NCBI GenBank assembly: GCA_036524675.1
Contig: DATDBU010000021.1
Location: forward strand, 37,257 to 101,256
From: DATDAW01 sp036524675
GTDB taxonomy: Bacteria; Verrucomicrobiota; Verrucomicrobiia; Chthoniobacterales; DASVRZ01
Reading direction: 5' to 3'
Length of the DNA stretch: 64,000 nt
Shown: positions 27,022 through 36,890 of the stretch, in pieces
How positions within the stretch are numbered: the first letter of the stretch is position 1
How the letters are laid out: every line of letters starts with the position of its first letter
Position numbers and translations under genes: made by a program
The notes under the pieces: generated by a model
The model's input: only the letters and a program-made list of their open reading frames with translations
Told to the model about the DNA's origin: nothing
Database searches by the model: none

Positions 27022-27645
27022 TTACCACCACCGTTCCCCGACGGTAATCACGTCACCCGGTCTTACCTCAAAATCGCCGCTGGTCTTCCCGCTTGCCAGT
27101 TTTTTTGCGTTCAACTTGAAAATTTCCTCTCCACCTTCTTTCCCGCCGGGTTCGTTTCGCTTGATTGTAATTTTCGACGGATCCGCCAGAGGTGTATAGC
27201 CGTTGGCCATGCCAATTGCTTCCAGCAATGTCAGTTTATCTTTGATGGGCAGATCGTAAGATCCGGGTTTCTGAACTTCGCCGAGAATGGTAAACCGGTA
27301 CTTATAAGCTTCGAGGACGGCGACCGTGACTTGCGGGTTTTTCAGGTAACCTCCTCGCTTCAACGCATCAGCAATGGCCTGGGCAGCCTGAGCCGGCGTG
27401 CGATTCGCCACAGAAACGGACCCCGCCAAAGGGACGACTACATTGCCGTCCTCGGCCACACGCAACGTCGATTCGAGATCGTCCTCCTGGAAAACCTTCA
27501 TCTGGATCAGGTCTCCTCGGGTAATCAGGTATTTGTCCTGCGGCACAGCCGCCGGAAGGGGAGCGGCAGAGGTATTCTGCGCGCGAAGGGTCGTCGCGGC
27601 CAGAAGCACCAGCAACGCAATCAAAGATAAGGTTAGCCTGTTCAT
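27022..27645 (-). CDS. Wza-like polysaccharide export protein
   Basis: From the ATG at 27645 this is a 207-residue periplasmic/outer-membrane export protein. It has a signal peptide ending near TTLRAQ and no lipobox Cys. A Poly_export domain (ITRGDLIQMKVFQEDDL, GNVVVPLAGSV) and an SLBB domain (TILGEVQKPGSYDLP, then LTLLEAIGMANGYTPLADP) follow. It is shorter than Wza, so it may form only the periplasmic ring and rely on the adjacent beta-barrel for the pore. It sits between the barrel and kinase genes, in the expected export operon. Confidence 0.9.
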   Translation of the reverse strand: MNRLTLSLIALLVLLAATTLRAQNTSAAPLPAAVPQDKYLITRGDLIQMKVFQEDDLESTLRVAEDGNVVVPLAGSVSVANRTPAQAAQAIADALKRGGYLKNPQVTVAVLEAYKYRFTILGEVQKPGSYDLPIKDKLTLLEAIGMANGYTPLADPSKITIKRNEPGGKEGGEEIFKLNAKKLASGKTSGDFEVRPGDVITVGERWW

Positions 27646-27649
27646 AAGT

Positions 27650-29032
27650 TCACAATTCAAAAACAACTCTTATTTCCGCAAGGGTTTGGTCAAATTCCCG
27701 ACTCGGATCAACGGCAGTATTCCAGTTGTAATTGAAACTTGCCTCGATCGCCCAATCTTGCGCAAACTTATAAGACATATTCAAGGATGTAGACATGTAG
27801 TCCTCCGTCTGATCCCCCGCTTGGTCGGAGTCGCTACCGGAAGTTGTTGACTGATACGACGAGCGTTGCCAACTGCCGGTTGCAGACACGGTCAGTCGCT
27901 GGAAGAGAATTTGGGAAAGAGTCAAATCAATGCGCGTTCTATTCACGCTTTGACTGGCGCTATCTGCAGACGACGTAGTCTGCTGGACCGCGGAGAGCGA
28001 AATCCGAGTGTTGCGCTCCGGCCTGTAGGTCGCACTCGCTGACAGCGTGGGATTGACTTTGTTTTCTCCCGAAGGACTGATGTGGCGAAAATCGAGGCCC
28101 CCGCGTATCTGGGCCGACAGTTTCTTGTCCGGTTGCCAACTGGCGTGTAGAAGCCCCTGGCCATACGTTTGTTCAGACTGAGTGATGCCGTCGTCGGAAT
28201 TGATACGACCCGCCCCAAAGCCCGCCCCAAGCGTGGTTTTTTGAGAAACTCTGTAGTCGTATAAGGAAATCAACTCGACACTGTTTGAGTCCGATCCCTG
28301 ATCTTGATAATCCTTGGTGTCAGCGGACACGTTAGTCACCAGCGAGGATTTCTCGCTCAGTCGGTAATTGGCTCCGACTACGCCGCTAATGACATTCCTC
28401 TCCACACGCCGACCAAGATCCAGGTCAGGGGTTGAAAGGCGCTGAAAGCGTACGCTTGCATCGAGCCTCGTCTTACCGAGAATCATACCTCCACGCACGG
28501 ATGCATTATAGTCGAAGTAGTTTTGATCATCGTTTTTCTGAAACGCCCCGAGCATCGCCGTATAGCTTAGCAGAAGCCGTGCCTTACTTCGTACTGGAGT
28601 ATTTGGAGCGTCCCAGCCAATTTGAGGCAGATCACGCGACACATCGCCAAAACCAATATGAATGGTCGGTTCAAACGTGTAGATAAGGTCAGCTTCGCCT
28701 TCCGGGGCAATGTTGATGTTGCTGTCGTAGCGTACCCCGGCCCTTGCCGTCATCTTCACTGTGTACAGCGTCGGAAGCAAGTGTTCGAGCGCAGAGGTCT
28801 GGATTTGTTTGGTCAAATCCAGAGTATTCTTACTGATTTCTCCATATTCACCATCGAGGTTCCCCGTATATTCTCCGGCAAAGCACGCAGAACACGCGAA
28901 AGCGGCTGCGACAAAGATCGCCGGCGCAACAGAGGACCTCGAAGAACGCCAGAGACCTCGACGGTTGTTACTCCACTTCTTTGGTTTTTGCACAATTGCG
29001 CCCTTGGTGCCATGGAAATGTTGCCATGTCAA
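27650..29032 (-). CDS. EpsL-like outer-membrane beta-barrel protein
   Basis: This 460-residue protein has a long positively charged N-terminus, a signal peptide (VAPAIFVAAAFACSACFAGEY) and many alternating amphipathic strands. It ends LAEIRVVFEL, as expected for an outer-membrane barrel. It resembles barrels found with Wza/Wzc genes (EpsL type). It is the first gene of the minus-strand export operon and could be the outer-membrane exit pore. The first 25 residues before the hydrophobic core are unusually long, so a later start is possible. Confidence 0.72.
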   Translation of the reverse strand: MTWQHFHGTKGAIVQKPKKWSNNRRGLWRSSRSSVAPAIFVAAAFACSACFAGEYTGNLDGEYGEISKNTLDLTKQIQTSALEHLLPTLYTVKMTARAGVRYDSNINIAPEGEADLIYTFEPTIHIGFGDVSRDLPQIGWDAPNTPVRSKARLLLSYTAMLGAFQKNDDQNYFDYNASVRGGMILGKTRLDASVRFQRLSTPDLDLGRRVERNVISGVVGANYRLSEKSSLVTNVSADTKDYQDQGSDSNSVELISLYDYRVSQKTTLGAGFGAGRINSDDGITQSEQTYGQGLLHASWQPDKKLSAQIRGGLDFRHISPSGENKVNPTLSASATYRPERNTRISLSAVQQTTSSADSASQSVNRTRIDLTLSQILFQRLTVSATGSWQRSSYQSTTSGSDSDQAGDQTEDYMSTSLNMSYKFAQDWAIEASFNYNWNTAVDPSREFDQTLAEIRVVFEL

Positions 29033-29295
29033 ATCACTGGAACATTACAATTTGATCACAAACAGATATATCAACTCACGTCTCATTATTGCGACTCATG
29101 TTTGCAGCGATTTCTCCCTTTTGTTCACATTGTCAATACATTGTGACTTCGCAGAAAAGTGTAAATCCTCGCACAACTTATTTTCGCTGAAGAACTTAAG
29201 ATATTCTGGCTGATCGAGCATTGACATTGGCATATGAGCTGCTTTAATCGAGTCATGTTGCCCCCGGAAGTTTAGCAGTTAATAGAAAACATATT
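29033..29295. promoter_or_regulatory. Divergent promoter region of the polysaccharide locus
   Basis: This gap holds the start signals for the export operon (minus) and the sugar-transferase operon (plus). ACATTGT is repeated at 29127-29133 and 29138-29144, an 11-base period, inside a TCACA-N12-TGTGA pattern. The TTGTCAA(ta)CATTG core resembles the palindrome at 34766-34781. A shared regulator is possible but not shown. Confidence 0.45.
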
Positions 29296-30807
29296 ATGAA
29301 CCAGGGACCAACCATACAGAACAGGATGGATGTGAACAACGGCCCGGATGTTGGGGCCTTTTTAGGATTACGCAACCCTATGCTTCAAGATGCCCGACCC
29401 CGGAACCGGAGTCTCGCCCAGACATTAAGCCTCGCCACGATCGTTTGTGACGCGTGCGTGATTGTCTTTGCGTTACTGTTCTCCTTTCACCTCCGCTTTC
29501 AGTCCGGATGGATCGCCTTGATGGGAGAAAGCATTCCCACTCTGAACAGCTACGTGACGTACTTGGCGCTGGCGGCGATCGGTCTTGTCTACACTCTCAC
29601 CGCGTTCGGAATCTACGAGAAGCACGCCCTGCTGCGCTACCGCTTCGCTGCCGCGCAAATCATTAAAGCCTGCTTAATCTGGTTCGCTTGTTTTCTGTCC
29701 TTCTCTCTTGTTTTTAAGCTGGATCCGCCCATTTCCCGCCTGTTCGTTGCAATCTCCGGCGGCGTGGTTCTCACGAGCCTCCTGTTCTGGCGTGCAATTT
29801 GGGTCACCTTTCTGACAAAATCTTCAATCGCAGACGGATTACGCCAACGCGTGCTTTGCATTGGCTGGAACGACGAGGCCAACAGCCTAACCCGGCCCGA
29901 TGAACGGGGAGAACATCCTGCTTACGAAGTGTCCGGCATCGTTTACCCCCCATCGGGGCGGCTTTCCCTCCCTCTTCCCGAAGACGTGCGCGTTCTGGGG
30001 CAGGTGGGCGATTTGCAGGAAATCCTTCAAAATGAGCCTGTTGACGTTGTGTTACTAACAGATATCGATTGCGTAAAAGGCGAAATCGTCGGATTGATGA
30101 ACATCTGCGAGAAGGAGATGGTTCAGTTCAAACTCATCCCGTCCTGGTTTCAGATTCTGCTCTCGGGTTTGCATCTGGAAACGGTCACTGGCGTGCCTGT
30201 TCTGGGGGTTTCGCAGTTGCCACTCGACCGCACATTCAATCTAGCTGTTAAGCGGATCATTGATATCATTGGCGCAATTCTGGGACTCATCGTATTCGCT
30301 CCTTTCATCGCCTTCTTCGCGTTCATGGTATATCGCGAATCTCCCGGCCCGGTTTTCTATCGCCAGCGCCGTATGGGTAAAGGTGGAGAGACGTTTGAGA
30401 TCATTAAAATCCGCAGTATGCGTCTGGACGCTGAAAAGGATGGCAAGGTCGGCTGGAGCACGAAGGTCGATGATCGTCGCCTGAAAATCGGCTCCTTCAT
30501 GCGGAAGGCTAACATCGACGAACTGCCGCAGTTCTGGAACGTATTGAAAGGCGAAATGAGCCTCGTGGGACCACGTCCTGAGCGCCCGGAGCTGATTTCC
30601 GGTTTCAAAAATGAGATTCAGCATTACAACGCCCGCCATGCCGCCAAGCCGGGTATCACGGGCTGGGCACAAGTGCGCGGTTTCCGAGGAGACACTGACC
30701 TCACCGAGCGTATCAAATGCGACTTGTTCTACCTCGAAAACTGGAGCGTTCTTCTGGATCTCCAGATCATGGTGATGACTTTCATCACCCGGAAAGGTGC
30801 AGCCTAA
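29296..30807 (+). CDS. Undecaprenyl-phosphate sugar phosphotransferase (WbaP/WcaJ family)
   Basis: This 503-residue membrane enzyme has several N-terminal TM helices, a CoA-binding-like middle domain and the C-terminal catalytic domain. Typical motifs are VFYRQRRMGKGGETFEIIKI, DELPQFWNVLKGEMSLVGPR and PGITGWAQVRG. It starts repeat-unit synthesis by moving a sugar-1-phosphate (often Glc or Gal) to undecaprenyl phosphate. It is the first gene of the plus-strand operon, divergent from the export operon. The sugar is not predictable. Confidence 0.92.
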   Translation: MNQGPTIQNRMDVNNGPDVGAFLGLRNPMLQDARPRNRSLAQTLSLATIVCDACVIVFALLFSFHLRFQSGWIALMGESIPTLNSYVTYLALAAIGLVYTLTAFGIYEKHALLRYRFAAAQIIKACLIWFACFLSFSLVFKLDPPISRLFVAISGGVVLTSLLFWRAIWVTFLTKSSIADGLRQRVLCIGWNDEANSLTRPDERGEHPAYEVSGIVYPPSGRLSLPLPEDVRVLGQVGDLQEILQNEPVDVVLLTDIDCVKGEIVGLMNICEKEMVQFKLIPSWFQILLSGLHLETVTGVPVLGVSQLPLDRTFNLAVKRIIDIIGAILGLIVFAPFIAFFAFMVYRESPGPVFYRQRRMGKGGETFEIIKIRSMRLDAEKDGKVGWSTKVDDRRLKIGSFMRKANIDELPQFWNVLKGEMSLVGPRPERPELISGFKNEIQHYNARHAAKPGITGWAQVRGFRGDTDLTERIKCDLFYLENWSVLLDLQIMVMTFITRKGAA

Positions 30808-30844
30808 AACAATGTCAACCGGAGGACTAACCCGCAGGGAAACT

Positions 30845-32023
30845 ATGAAGATCGCGTTCGCTTTTCATCGAGATGCAGACAATCCCGCTGTGCAGTCGAG
30901 CAGGCCCTTTTCCATCCTTCGCGAGCTTCGGCGGCGCGGGACTGAGATCGTGCCCGCTTATCCCCTGGGTCGGCCGGATTCTTTGGGAGAAAAAGCAAAA
31001 AAAGCGCTGCACCGAGTCGTCGGAAAGCGCTATCGAGCCGATCGCGAGCCTTCCCGGCTCGCGGAGTATTCAAACAAATTCAAGGAAATCACTGCCGGCA
31101 AGGATTTTGACATCGTTTTCAGTCCTGGCAGCGAAGTAGTAGCGCACCTGCCCACCAACCGGCCTATTGCGTTCTGCGCCGATGCAACGTTCGCAAACCT
31201 GCTCGATTACTACTGGGATTATACTAATCTTAGTGCGGACTATATCCGGCAGGGTCACGAACTGGAGCAGGCTGCACTGTCCAGGGCGTCACTGGCCATC
31301 TACCCATCGGAATGGGCGGCGCGGGCGGCAATTGATTTTTACAAAACGGACCCGTCCAGAGTGGCTGTGATCCCTTTTGGAGCCAACTTCGGACGTGAAA
31401 ACCGGCGCGAAGACGTCGCGAACTGGATCGAGCGGCGCCCGGACTGGGAGTTGCGTTTGCTTTTCGTCGGCCGGGAATGGGAACGAAAAGGAGGCGACAT
31501 CGCTGTCGAAGCCGCAAAAATTCTATCGGAACGAAACATCCGTGTCCGACTCGATATCGTGGGCGTTGCTATTCCGCAGCGCCACGGCACTTTGCCTTGG
31601 ATTCACCCGCACGGATTGCTGCGCGCGGGCGTCCCGCATGAGGCGCAGGTTCTCACATCGCTTTTCGAACAAGCCCACTTTGTCGTGGTACCCTCACGCG
31701 CCGAAGCCTACGGAATGACGTTTTGCGAATCGAACGCTTTCGGCGTTCCTGCAGTGGGCGCGGCCACCGGCGGCATTCCGACGATCATCAAAACAGACGT
31801 CAACGGACTCTTGATGCCCCTGGAAGCGACTGGCAAAGAGTACGCAGACGAGATCCAACGGATCTTTACGGATCAGGGTCGCTATCAGCAAATGGCGCTC
31901 GATGCCTACGACGAATTTGCGACAAGATTAAACTGGGGAGCTTTCTGCCGCGAATTTCTCCTCCGCGCGGAGCCGCTGGTGGGATCTTCTGTCGCTGGTC
32001 TCAAAGACGCTCAGACGCTCTGA
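30845..32023 (+). CDS. Glycosyltransferase family 4
   Basis: From the ATG at 30845 (MKIAFAFHRDADN) this is a 392-residue GT-B enzyme. The N-terminal half carries the acceptor side. The C-terminal half has LLFVGREWERKGGDIAVEAA and VVPSRAEAYGMTFCESNAFG, the retaining-GT4 EX7E region. A longer frame beginning 30797 overlaps the upstream stop but lacks family features. It adds one sugar of the repeat unit in the cytoplasm. Confidence 0.88.
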   Translation: MKIAFAFHRDADNPAVQSSRPFSILRELRRRGTEIVPAYPLGRPDSLGEKAKKALHRVVGKRYRADREPSRLAEYSNKFKEITAGKDFDIVFSPGSEVVAHLPTNRPIAFCADATFANLLDYYWDYTNLSADYIRQGHELEQAALSRASLAIYPSEWAARAAIDFYKTDPSRVAVIPFGANFGRENRREDVANWIERRPDWELRLLFVGREWERKGGDIAVEAAKILSERNIRVRLDIVGVAIPQRHGTLPWIHPHGLLRAGVPHEAQVLTSLFEQAHFVVVPSRAEAYGMTFCESNAFGVPAVGAATGGIPTIIKTDVNGLLMPLEATGKEYADEIQRIFTDQGRYQQMALDAYDEFATRLNWGAFCREFLLRAEPLVGSSVAGLKDAQTL

Positions 32024-32048
32024 ACACTTTTCTTAAGAGGTTAACCGG

Positions 32049-33329
32049 ATGAATGCCACCACTTTGAAGGCAGCATCGGCACCGGCTGCCGCGATCAATG
32101 TCCGTTCACTAGAAGAGTCGAACGTCACCATCGGCCAAAAAACGATCTGGGTATACCTGGCGGTGGCCTTTCTCCTGGGTGTTTTTCGCCAATGGACAAT
32201 ATGGCTCGTCGGCGCCCTTCCCATTGGTGAAATACTACTGATGGGAGTCGCGGCTCATTCAGGTATATGGGTATTGCTCACCCGACGGCTTCCGGTACGG
32301 CCGCCGTCGCCTCGGTTGTTGACGTTTTTTCTAGTGTGCCAAGCCATAGCCTTCTGCGCATACGTTGTGTCGGATTTCTGGTGGCAAAGCTCGACGAATG
32401 ACATCATCAGAGGTTGGCTCCGAATGGGATTTTTGCTCATGGACATCTGGACGCTTGCCTTGCTGTTCGGGGCTTCGCCGCACACATTCCTCGCCTATCA
32501 AATAGGTTCCTGTTTCTCTGGCCTGCAAGCCTTGGTCATGCGGCCCCTGTTTGGCGACTATTGGAAGTTTGGGTTCGGCTTTCCGGTAACGGTCGCCGTT
32601 ATTATGCTTTCCTCGCGATCTTTCGGCTGGTGGGGCGCGGTAGGCTCCTGTTTTGGGATGGGTTTAGTGCACACGGCATTGGGTTTCCGAAGCTTTGGTG
32701 CATTATGCGTCCTGACCGGAGGCTTGTTGTTGGTGCGCGTCCTGAGTCCAGTTACCCGAAAAGTCGCCCTGATCGTCGGCATCATCGGCGGATTGGTGAT
32801 CTTCCCAGCATTCTCCGCAAAACTGGGCGAAAGCACCGAGGGCAAATCCAATCGTTCTAACATTGAACGCCTCTCCATGCTTCAGGCTGCCAGAGAGGCG
32901 TTTATCGAGCATCCTCTCGTTGGCAACGGGTCCTGGTTCAGCAAGTCGGACGTAATGCCCAATTTCCTGTTGATTCGGGCCGAGCGCGCAATGATCACCG
33001 GCGGTTCGACATCCTTCAACAATGAGGAGGCAGGCGGGACAGCGATCCACTCCCAGATCTTGGTGGCCCTCGCTGAAGGCGGTTTTTTTGGCGGACTGTT
33101 CTTTATCGTTTACGGGATCGGTGCCGCATGGGCAATGTGGTATTGTCTGACGGACGCTCCTTGGGACTGGCTGATGCCCCTCAAAATCTTTCTTCTGGAG
33201 GCAGCCCTCTGGGACCTGTTTATGAGTCCCTTCTCGGGCCCCGTCCGAATCAATATTGCTATGATTGTCGCGATGATTCTCGTTTTCGTCGCTCAAGCAA
33301 GATCCCGCTCGACAGAACGTTACGCATGA
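32049..33329 (+). CDS. Wzy-like O-antigen/polysaccharide polymerase
   Basis: This 426-residue protein has about ten or more hydrophobic helices and a larger loop (around AKLGESTEGKSNRSNIERLSM) before the C-terminal helices. This is the layout of the O-antigen ligase/polymerase superfamily, with the conserved EHPLVGNGSW. It probably links repeat units in the periplasm. It overlaps the Wzx start by four bases. Confidence 0.8.
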   Translation: MNATTLKAASAPAAAINVRSLEESNVTIGQKTIWVYLAVAFLLGVFRQWTIWLVGALPIGEILLMGVAAHSGIWVLLTRRLPVRPPSPRLLTFFLVCQAIAFCAYVVSDFWWQSSTNDIIRGWLRMGFLLMDIWTLALLFGASPHTFLAYQIGSCFSGLQALVMRPLFGDYWKFGFGFPVTVAVIMLSSRSFGWWGAVGSCFGMGLVHTALGFRSFGALCVLTGGLLLVRVLSPVTRKVALIVGIIGGLVIFPAFSAKLGESTEGKSNRSNIERLSMLQAAREAFIEHPLVGNGSWFSKSDVMPNFLLIRAERAMITGGSTSFNNEEAGGTAIHSQILVALAEGGFFGGLFFIVYGIGAAWAMWYCLTDAPWDWLMPLKIFLLEAALWDLFMSPFSGPVRINIAMIVAMILVFVAQARSRSTERYA

Positions 33330-34726
33330 TTAATTCCATTCGCCAAAAGATCGCCGCGAAACTTGGTAAGAGTTCCGCGCGCGGGAAGTCGCTCGGTATG
33401 TTTTTTGCCACTTCCCTTTTCTCCCGGGGTATCACAGTCGTCTGCCAGCTCGTTCAAGTTCCGCTTGTGCTGCATGCCTTCGGCACCGAGGGATTCGGGC
33501 TCTGGGTCACGCTGACCGGTTTCCTTCAATTACTCGTATTTACGGATTTGGGCATTGGAGCCAGTGCGCAAAATCAAATGGCAGAGGCGTTGGCCCAGAA
33601 GAACTTCGATCTCGCGCGTCAGTTATTCAGCAGCGCTCTGGTGACCCTTCTCGGGATAGGCTGCCTCTTGGCCGCTCTTTTGCTGCCGCTAGTTTGGTTT
33701 TTAGACTTGAATTCAATATTCAAGCTCTCTCAAGAAAATATCCGCCTCGCAGCTCCCGGCGCAGTCGCGGCGGCAATCTTCGGGTTTTGTTCGGGTTTTC
33801 CGATGGCGCTCGCACAGCGTCTCGCTCAAAGTCGCCAACTCGGCTGGAAGATTAACTTGATTCTTGCCTACACGGCGATCGCCACCCTGGCCGTGATTTT
33901 TGTCACCACGCGCCTGCATTGGAATCTTGCAATGGTGATGTTCGCATCGTCGCTGTGCCCTGTTTTGGGCAACGGACTTTTCATGGCTTCCATGCTTGGG
34001 AATCTGGGTTGGTTCAACGTTCGATTGTTTCAGGCGAACAAACATCACGTGCAGTCTTTGTTGAAAGTAGGCGCCTACTTCGGAGTTCAGCAGATCACGA
34101 GCACGATTCTTTTTTCCGCTCCCACCGTGATTATTTCGACCATGATGGGCGCCGCCGCGGTTACACCATTTAACCTAGCACAGCGCTTGTACAATCTCTT
34201 TAATATCATTCAAAGCGCAATTATGGTGCCGCTCTGGCCCGCCTATTCCGAGGCGCATGCCAAGGGAGAGATCGACTGGATCCAGAAGACGCTTGGACGA
34301 TCGCTGCTTGCGTCGATTGGTTTATCCCTTCTGCCGATGGCGATCGCCACTGTGTTCGCTCAGTCGATTCTAAGGTTGTGGGTTGGCCAAAATGCCGTTC
34401 TGCCGGACTGGACACTCATCTTGTTGATTTTCGCCTGGAACGCCGTCTTGTTTCTTCAGCAGCCTTTTGGCTATCTCCTTGCCGGTGTTTCTGAAGTCAA
34501 ACAGACCACTCTCTATTCCGTTCTCTCCACCATAGCCTGCCTGGGTCTTATGTTATGGCTTGGGCGGTCCCACGGCCAGGCCGGAGTAGTCGTGGGAATG
34601 ATTGTCGGATTTCTACCTTTTTCCGGCATTGGCAGCGTTATCCAAACCTTCAAGTATTTGGACAGAGCAAAGCGAAACAAGGCGAGCTTCAAGGAGTCTT
34701 CACCCGTTGAGGCCCCTACAACCTAA
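33326..34726 (+). CDS. Wzx-like flippase (MATE/MOP superfamily)
   Basis: From the ATG at 33326 (MINSIRQKIAAK) this is a 466-residue membrane protein with about 12-14 TM helices. The family start is FFATSLFSRGITVVCQLVQV. It overlaps the polymerase stop by ATGA, so the two are coupled, as expected for a Wzx/Wzy pair. It moves undecaprenyl-linked units across the inner membrane. A frame extension back to 33128 overlaps the polymerase gene and is rejected. Confidence 0.87.
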   Translation: MINSIRQKIAAKLGKSSARGKSLGMFFATSLFSRGITVVCQLVQVPLVLHAFGTEGFGLWVTLTGFLQLLVFTDLGIGASAQNQMAEALAQKNFDLARQLFSSALVTLLGIGCLLAALLLPLVWFLDLNSIFKLSQENIRLAAPGAVAAAIFGFCSGFPMALAQRLAQSRQLGWKINLILAYTAIATLAVIFVTTRLHWNLAMVMFASSLCPVLGNGLFMASMLGNLGWFNVRLFQANKHHVQSLLKVGAYFGVQQITSTILFSAPTVIISTMMGAAAVTPFNLAQRLYNLFNIIQSAIMVPLWPAYSEAHAKGEIDWIQKTLGRSLLASIGLSLLPMAIATVFAQSILRLWVGQNAVLPDWTLILLIFAWNAVLFLQQPFGYLLAGVSEVKQTTLYSVLSTIACLGLMLWLGRSHGQAGVVVGMIVGFLPFSGIGSVIQTFKYLDRAKRNKASFKESSPVEAPTT

Positions 34727-34765
34727 TGGAATTGCGGATGCGTCATACGCGCTGCGACGAATAAC

Positions 34766-34794
34766 TTGTCAACATTGACAATTTACACTTATAA
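34766..34794 (+). promoter_or_regulatory. Internal promoter with palindrome in -35
   Basis: TTGTCA (34766-34771) and TTATAA (34789-34794) are 17 bases apart, a good sigma-70 promoter. The -35 box is half of the perfect palindrome TTGTCAA-CA-TTGACAA (34766-34781), so a repressor or activator may act here. It would drive the acyltransferase and the genes after it. Confidence 0.55.
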
Positions 34795-34866
34795 AGGAAT
34801 CAATCCCTTGAAACCTGCATCCGCTTCCGGACATAGATTCCGTTGATTTAACTTGCCCAATCACCA

Positions 34867-35475
34867 ATGCTCCATTTCCAGACAATACTGAACTCCCTTT
34901 TAGAAGGTGCTATATCGCTCACCGCAAGGCTCAACATGCAGGCCACCGGCAGCTGGTATCAGGCTTGGCTATTGAAGGCAATGGGCGCAAAAGTGGAAGG
35001 ACCTGTCGCTGTGGCGCCAGGAACAAGTTTTCTCGGCAGCCGCAACCTGAAACTTGGCCGATACGTCACGATCGGCGCCAGCTCGCGCATCGTAAGTTGG
35101 GCGCCGGTAACCATCGGCCACGACTTCATGGCCAGCGACTTTTTGAATATTAACAGCGGCTCACACGATCCGATTACTCTTAAGCCTCACTGCGAGCCCA
35201 TCATTATTGGGGAGCGAGTTTGGTGTGGGACCGGCGTTACCATTTGCGCCGGCGTTGAAATCGGAGACGACGTGGTCATCGGAGCGGGCTCCGTAGTAAC
35301 CAAATCTCTGCCCTCAAACTGCATCGCGTACGGCACTCCGGCAAAGGCCGCACGTCAGTTGAACCGCGAGGATCCGAATGTTTGGTCAATGTGGCCAGAG
35401 CGTTCCTCCTTCAGTCATTATAAAGGCGCTCCCGAATGGAAACGCCGTGTGATTCGGCTCCGAGCACGACTGTGA
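34867..35475 (+). CDS. Left-handed beta-helix acyltransferase (WcaF/hexapeptide type)
   Basis: This 202-residue protein has repeated hexapeptides (LGRYVTIGASSRI, then TICAGVEIGDDVVIGAGSVV). It closes with a KAARQL segment typical of sugar O-acetyltransferases. The N-terminal 40 residues are helical. It probably O-acetylates a sugar of the polysaccharide from acetyl-CoA. Its stop is one base before the next gene, so they are co-translated. Confidence 0.85.
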   Translation: MLHFQTILNSLLEGAISLTARLNMQATGSWYQAWLLKAMGAKVEGPVAVAPGTSFLGSRNLKLGRYVTIGASSRIVSWAPVTIGHDFMASDFLNINSGSHDPITLKPHCEPIIIGERVWCGTGVTICAGVEIGDDVVIGAGSVVTKSLPSNCIAYGTPAKAARQLNREDPNVWSMWPERSSFSHYKGAPEWKRRVIRLRARL

Positions 35476-35476
35476 A

Positions 35477-36802
35477 ATGAATAAAATGCTACGCGTTACA
35501 CAACTCAGCACGACGGACACCATTGGCGGGGCGGCAGTGGCTGCAAAGCGTTTGCACCACGAATTGATAGAACAAGGCGTGGCGTCCACGATGTATGTCG
35601 CCCAAGCGATGACCCAGGAGAAAGGCATCGTCGAATTCAAGGTCGCTAAACATGCCCCGCGAAAATTAAACCGTTTTATATACCGCGCCGCACGCCGCCT
35701 CCAACCCCGTTCGAAATTCCCAAGTGGCGGTTTGTTCACCGGCGCATGGACAACGTTAGGTAATATTCCTTTGTGGGGATTGCCGTCAGCCGATATTTAT
35801 CATTTACACTGGATTTCGGGTTTCTTCGACTTCCGCTCACTCCCGGAACTGGCCCGTCGTGCACCCATCGTTTGGACTTTTCACGACATGAACGCCTTCA
35901 CTGGCGGCTGCCATTACGACCAATACAATGATATTAAATGCGGGCGCTTCACCGCCGAATGCGGCATGTGCCCGTTTCTGAACGAAGAGAAGGGAATTGA
36001 CGATCTCACCCACAAGACGATTCAACGCAAAGCGCGGGTTTTGAGTCGAGTTCCTAAATCCAGACTTGTCGTTGTCTCACCGAGCGAGTGGCTTGCGGGA
36101 GAAGTACGGCGAAGTTCTCTGTTCGGCAATTTCGTTACGCGGGTAATCCCAAACGGAATCGATCTTGACGTGTTCAAGCCGGTTGACCGGGCAGCGATTC
36201 GTGCCCGTTTAGGTTTTGCTCCAGATGACCGGGTCGTTCTTTTTGTAGCCGAGAATCTGAATGATGGACGTAAAGGTTGCCGCCAGACACTTGAAGCCCT
36301 CGCCCCGCTTATGGATATCCCCAGGCTGCGCATTCTGACTCTGGGGAAGGCCGGGAACACCGAGCAAATGTCTGGTCCCCAATACCGGCACGTGGGATCG
36401 CTGCACGACCCTCAGGCAATTCGCGATGTTTACAATGCCGCCGACCTTTTCATTATCACTTCGCTTCAAGATAATTTCCCCAATACGGTTGTGGAGGCTC
36501 TGGCGTGCGGGACACCCGTAGTCGGGTTCGCCACCGGCGGCGTTGTCGATGCAGTCGACCACGGCGTTTGCGGTCTTTTGTCCCCCACCGGGGACGTGGC
36601 AGGTCTAAGCGACCATCTGCGTACGATTCTAAATGATGACGAACGACGCAACGCCATGAGAAGCGTAGCGCGAAATCGAGCCGAGACTTACTATGGAGTT
36701 GCACGCCAGGCACAGGCATATCGCGCACTTTATGAAGAAATGTTGAGCGGCGACATAGGCCTTGACCCAAAAACCTCAGCACCCTTGGCACGCCAACGAT
36801 GA
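35477..36802 (+). CDS. Glycosyltransferase family 4
   Basis: This 441-residue GT-B enzyme begins MLRVTQLSTTDTIGGAAVAA, the GGA loop of GT4. It carries VWTFHDMNAFTGGCHYDQ, and in the donor domain LFIITSLQDNFPNTVVEALACG followed by PVVGFATGG. A cysteine-containing loop (CGRFTAECGMCPF) occurs in WcaC/WcaL-like members. It adds a repeat-unit sugar. Confidence 0.88.
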   Translation: MNKMLRVTQLSTTDTIGGAAVAAKRLHHELIEQGVASTMYVAQAMTQEKGIVEFKVAKHAPRKLNRFIYRAARRLQPRSKFPSGGLFTGAWTTLGNIPLWGLPSADIYHLHWISGFFDFRSLPELARRAPIVWTFHDMNAFTGGCHYDQYNDIKCGRFTAECGMCPFLNEEKGIDDLTHKTIQRKARVLSRVPKSRLVVVSPSEWLAGEVRRSSLFGNFVTRVIPNGIDLDVFKPVDRAAIRARLGFAPDDRVVLFVAENLNDGRKGCRQTLEALAPLMDIPRLRILTLGKAGNTEQMSGPQYRHVGSLHDPQAIRDVYNAADLFIITSLQDNFPNTVVEALACGTPVVGFATGGVVDAVDHGVCGLLSPTGDVAGLSDHLRTILNDDERRNAMRSVARNRAETYYGVARQAQAYRALYEEMLSGDIGLDPKTSAPLARQR

Positions 36803-36890
36803 CCGATCGACGCGTACGCCTGCCCGGAACAGATATGAAGAAAACGCAACGAGGGAGCGTTAAGAACCGAAGAAAGGAAAAACAAAAAGT

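Noticed and set aside
33128..33325. N-terminal extension of the flippase
   Set aside because: It is antiphase to the polymerase gene that it overlaps; the ATGA overlap at 33326 is the natural start.
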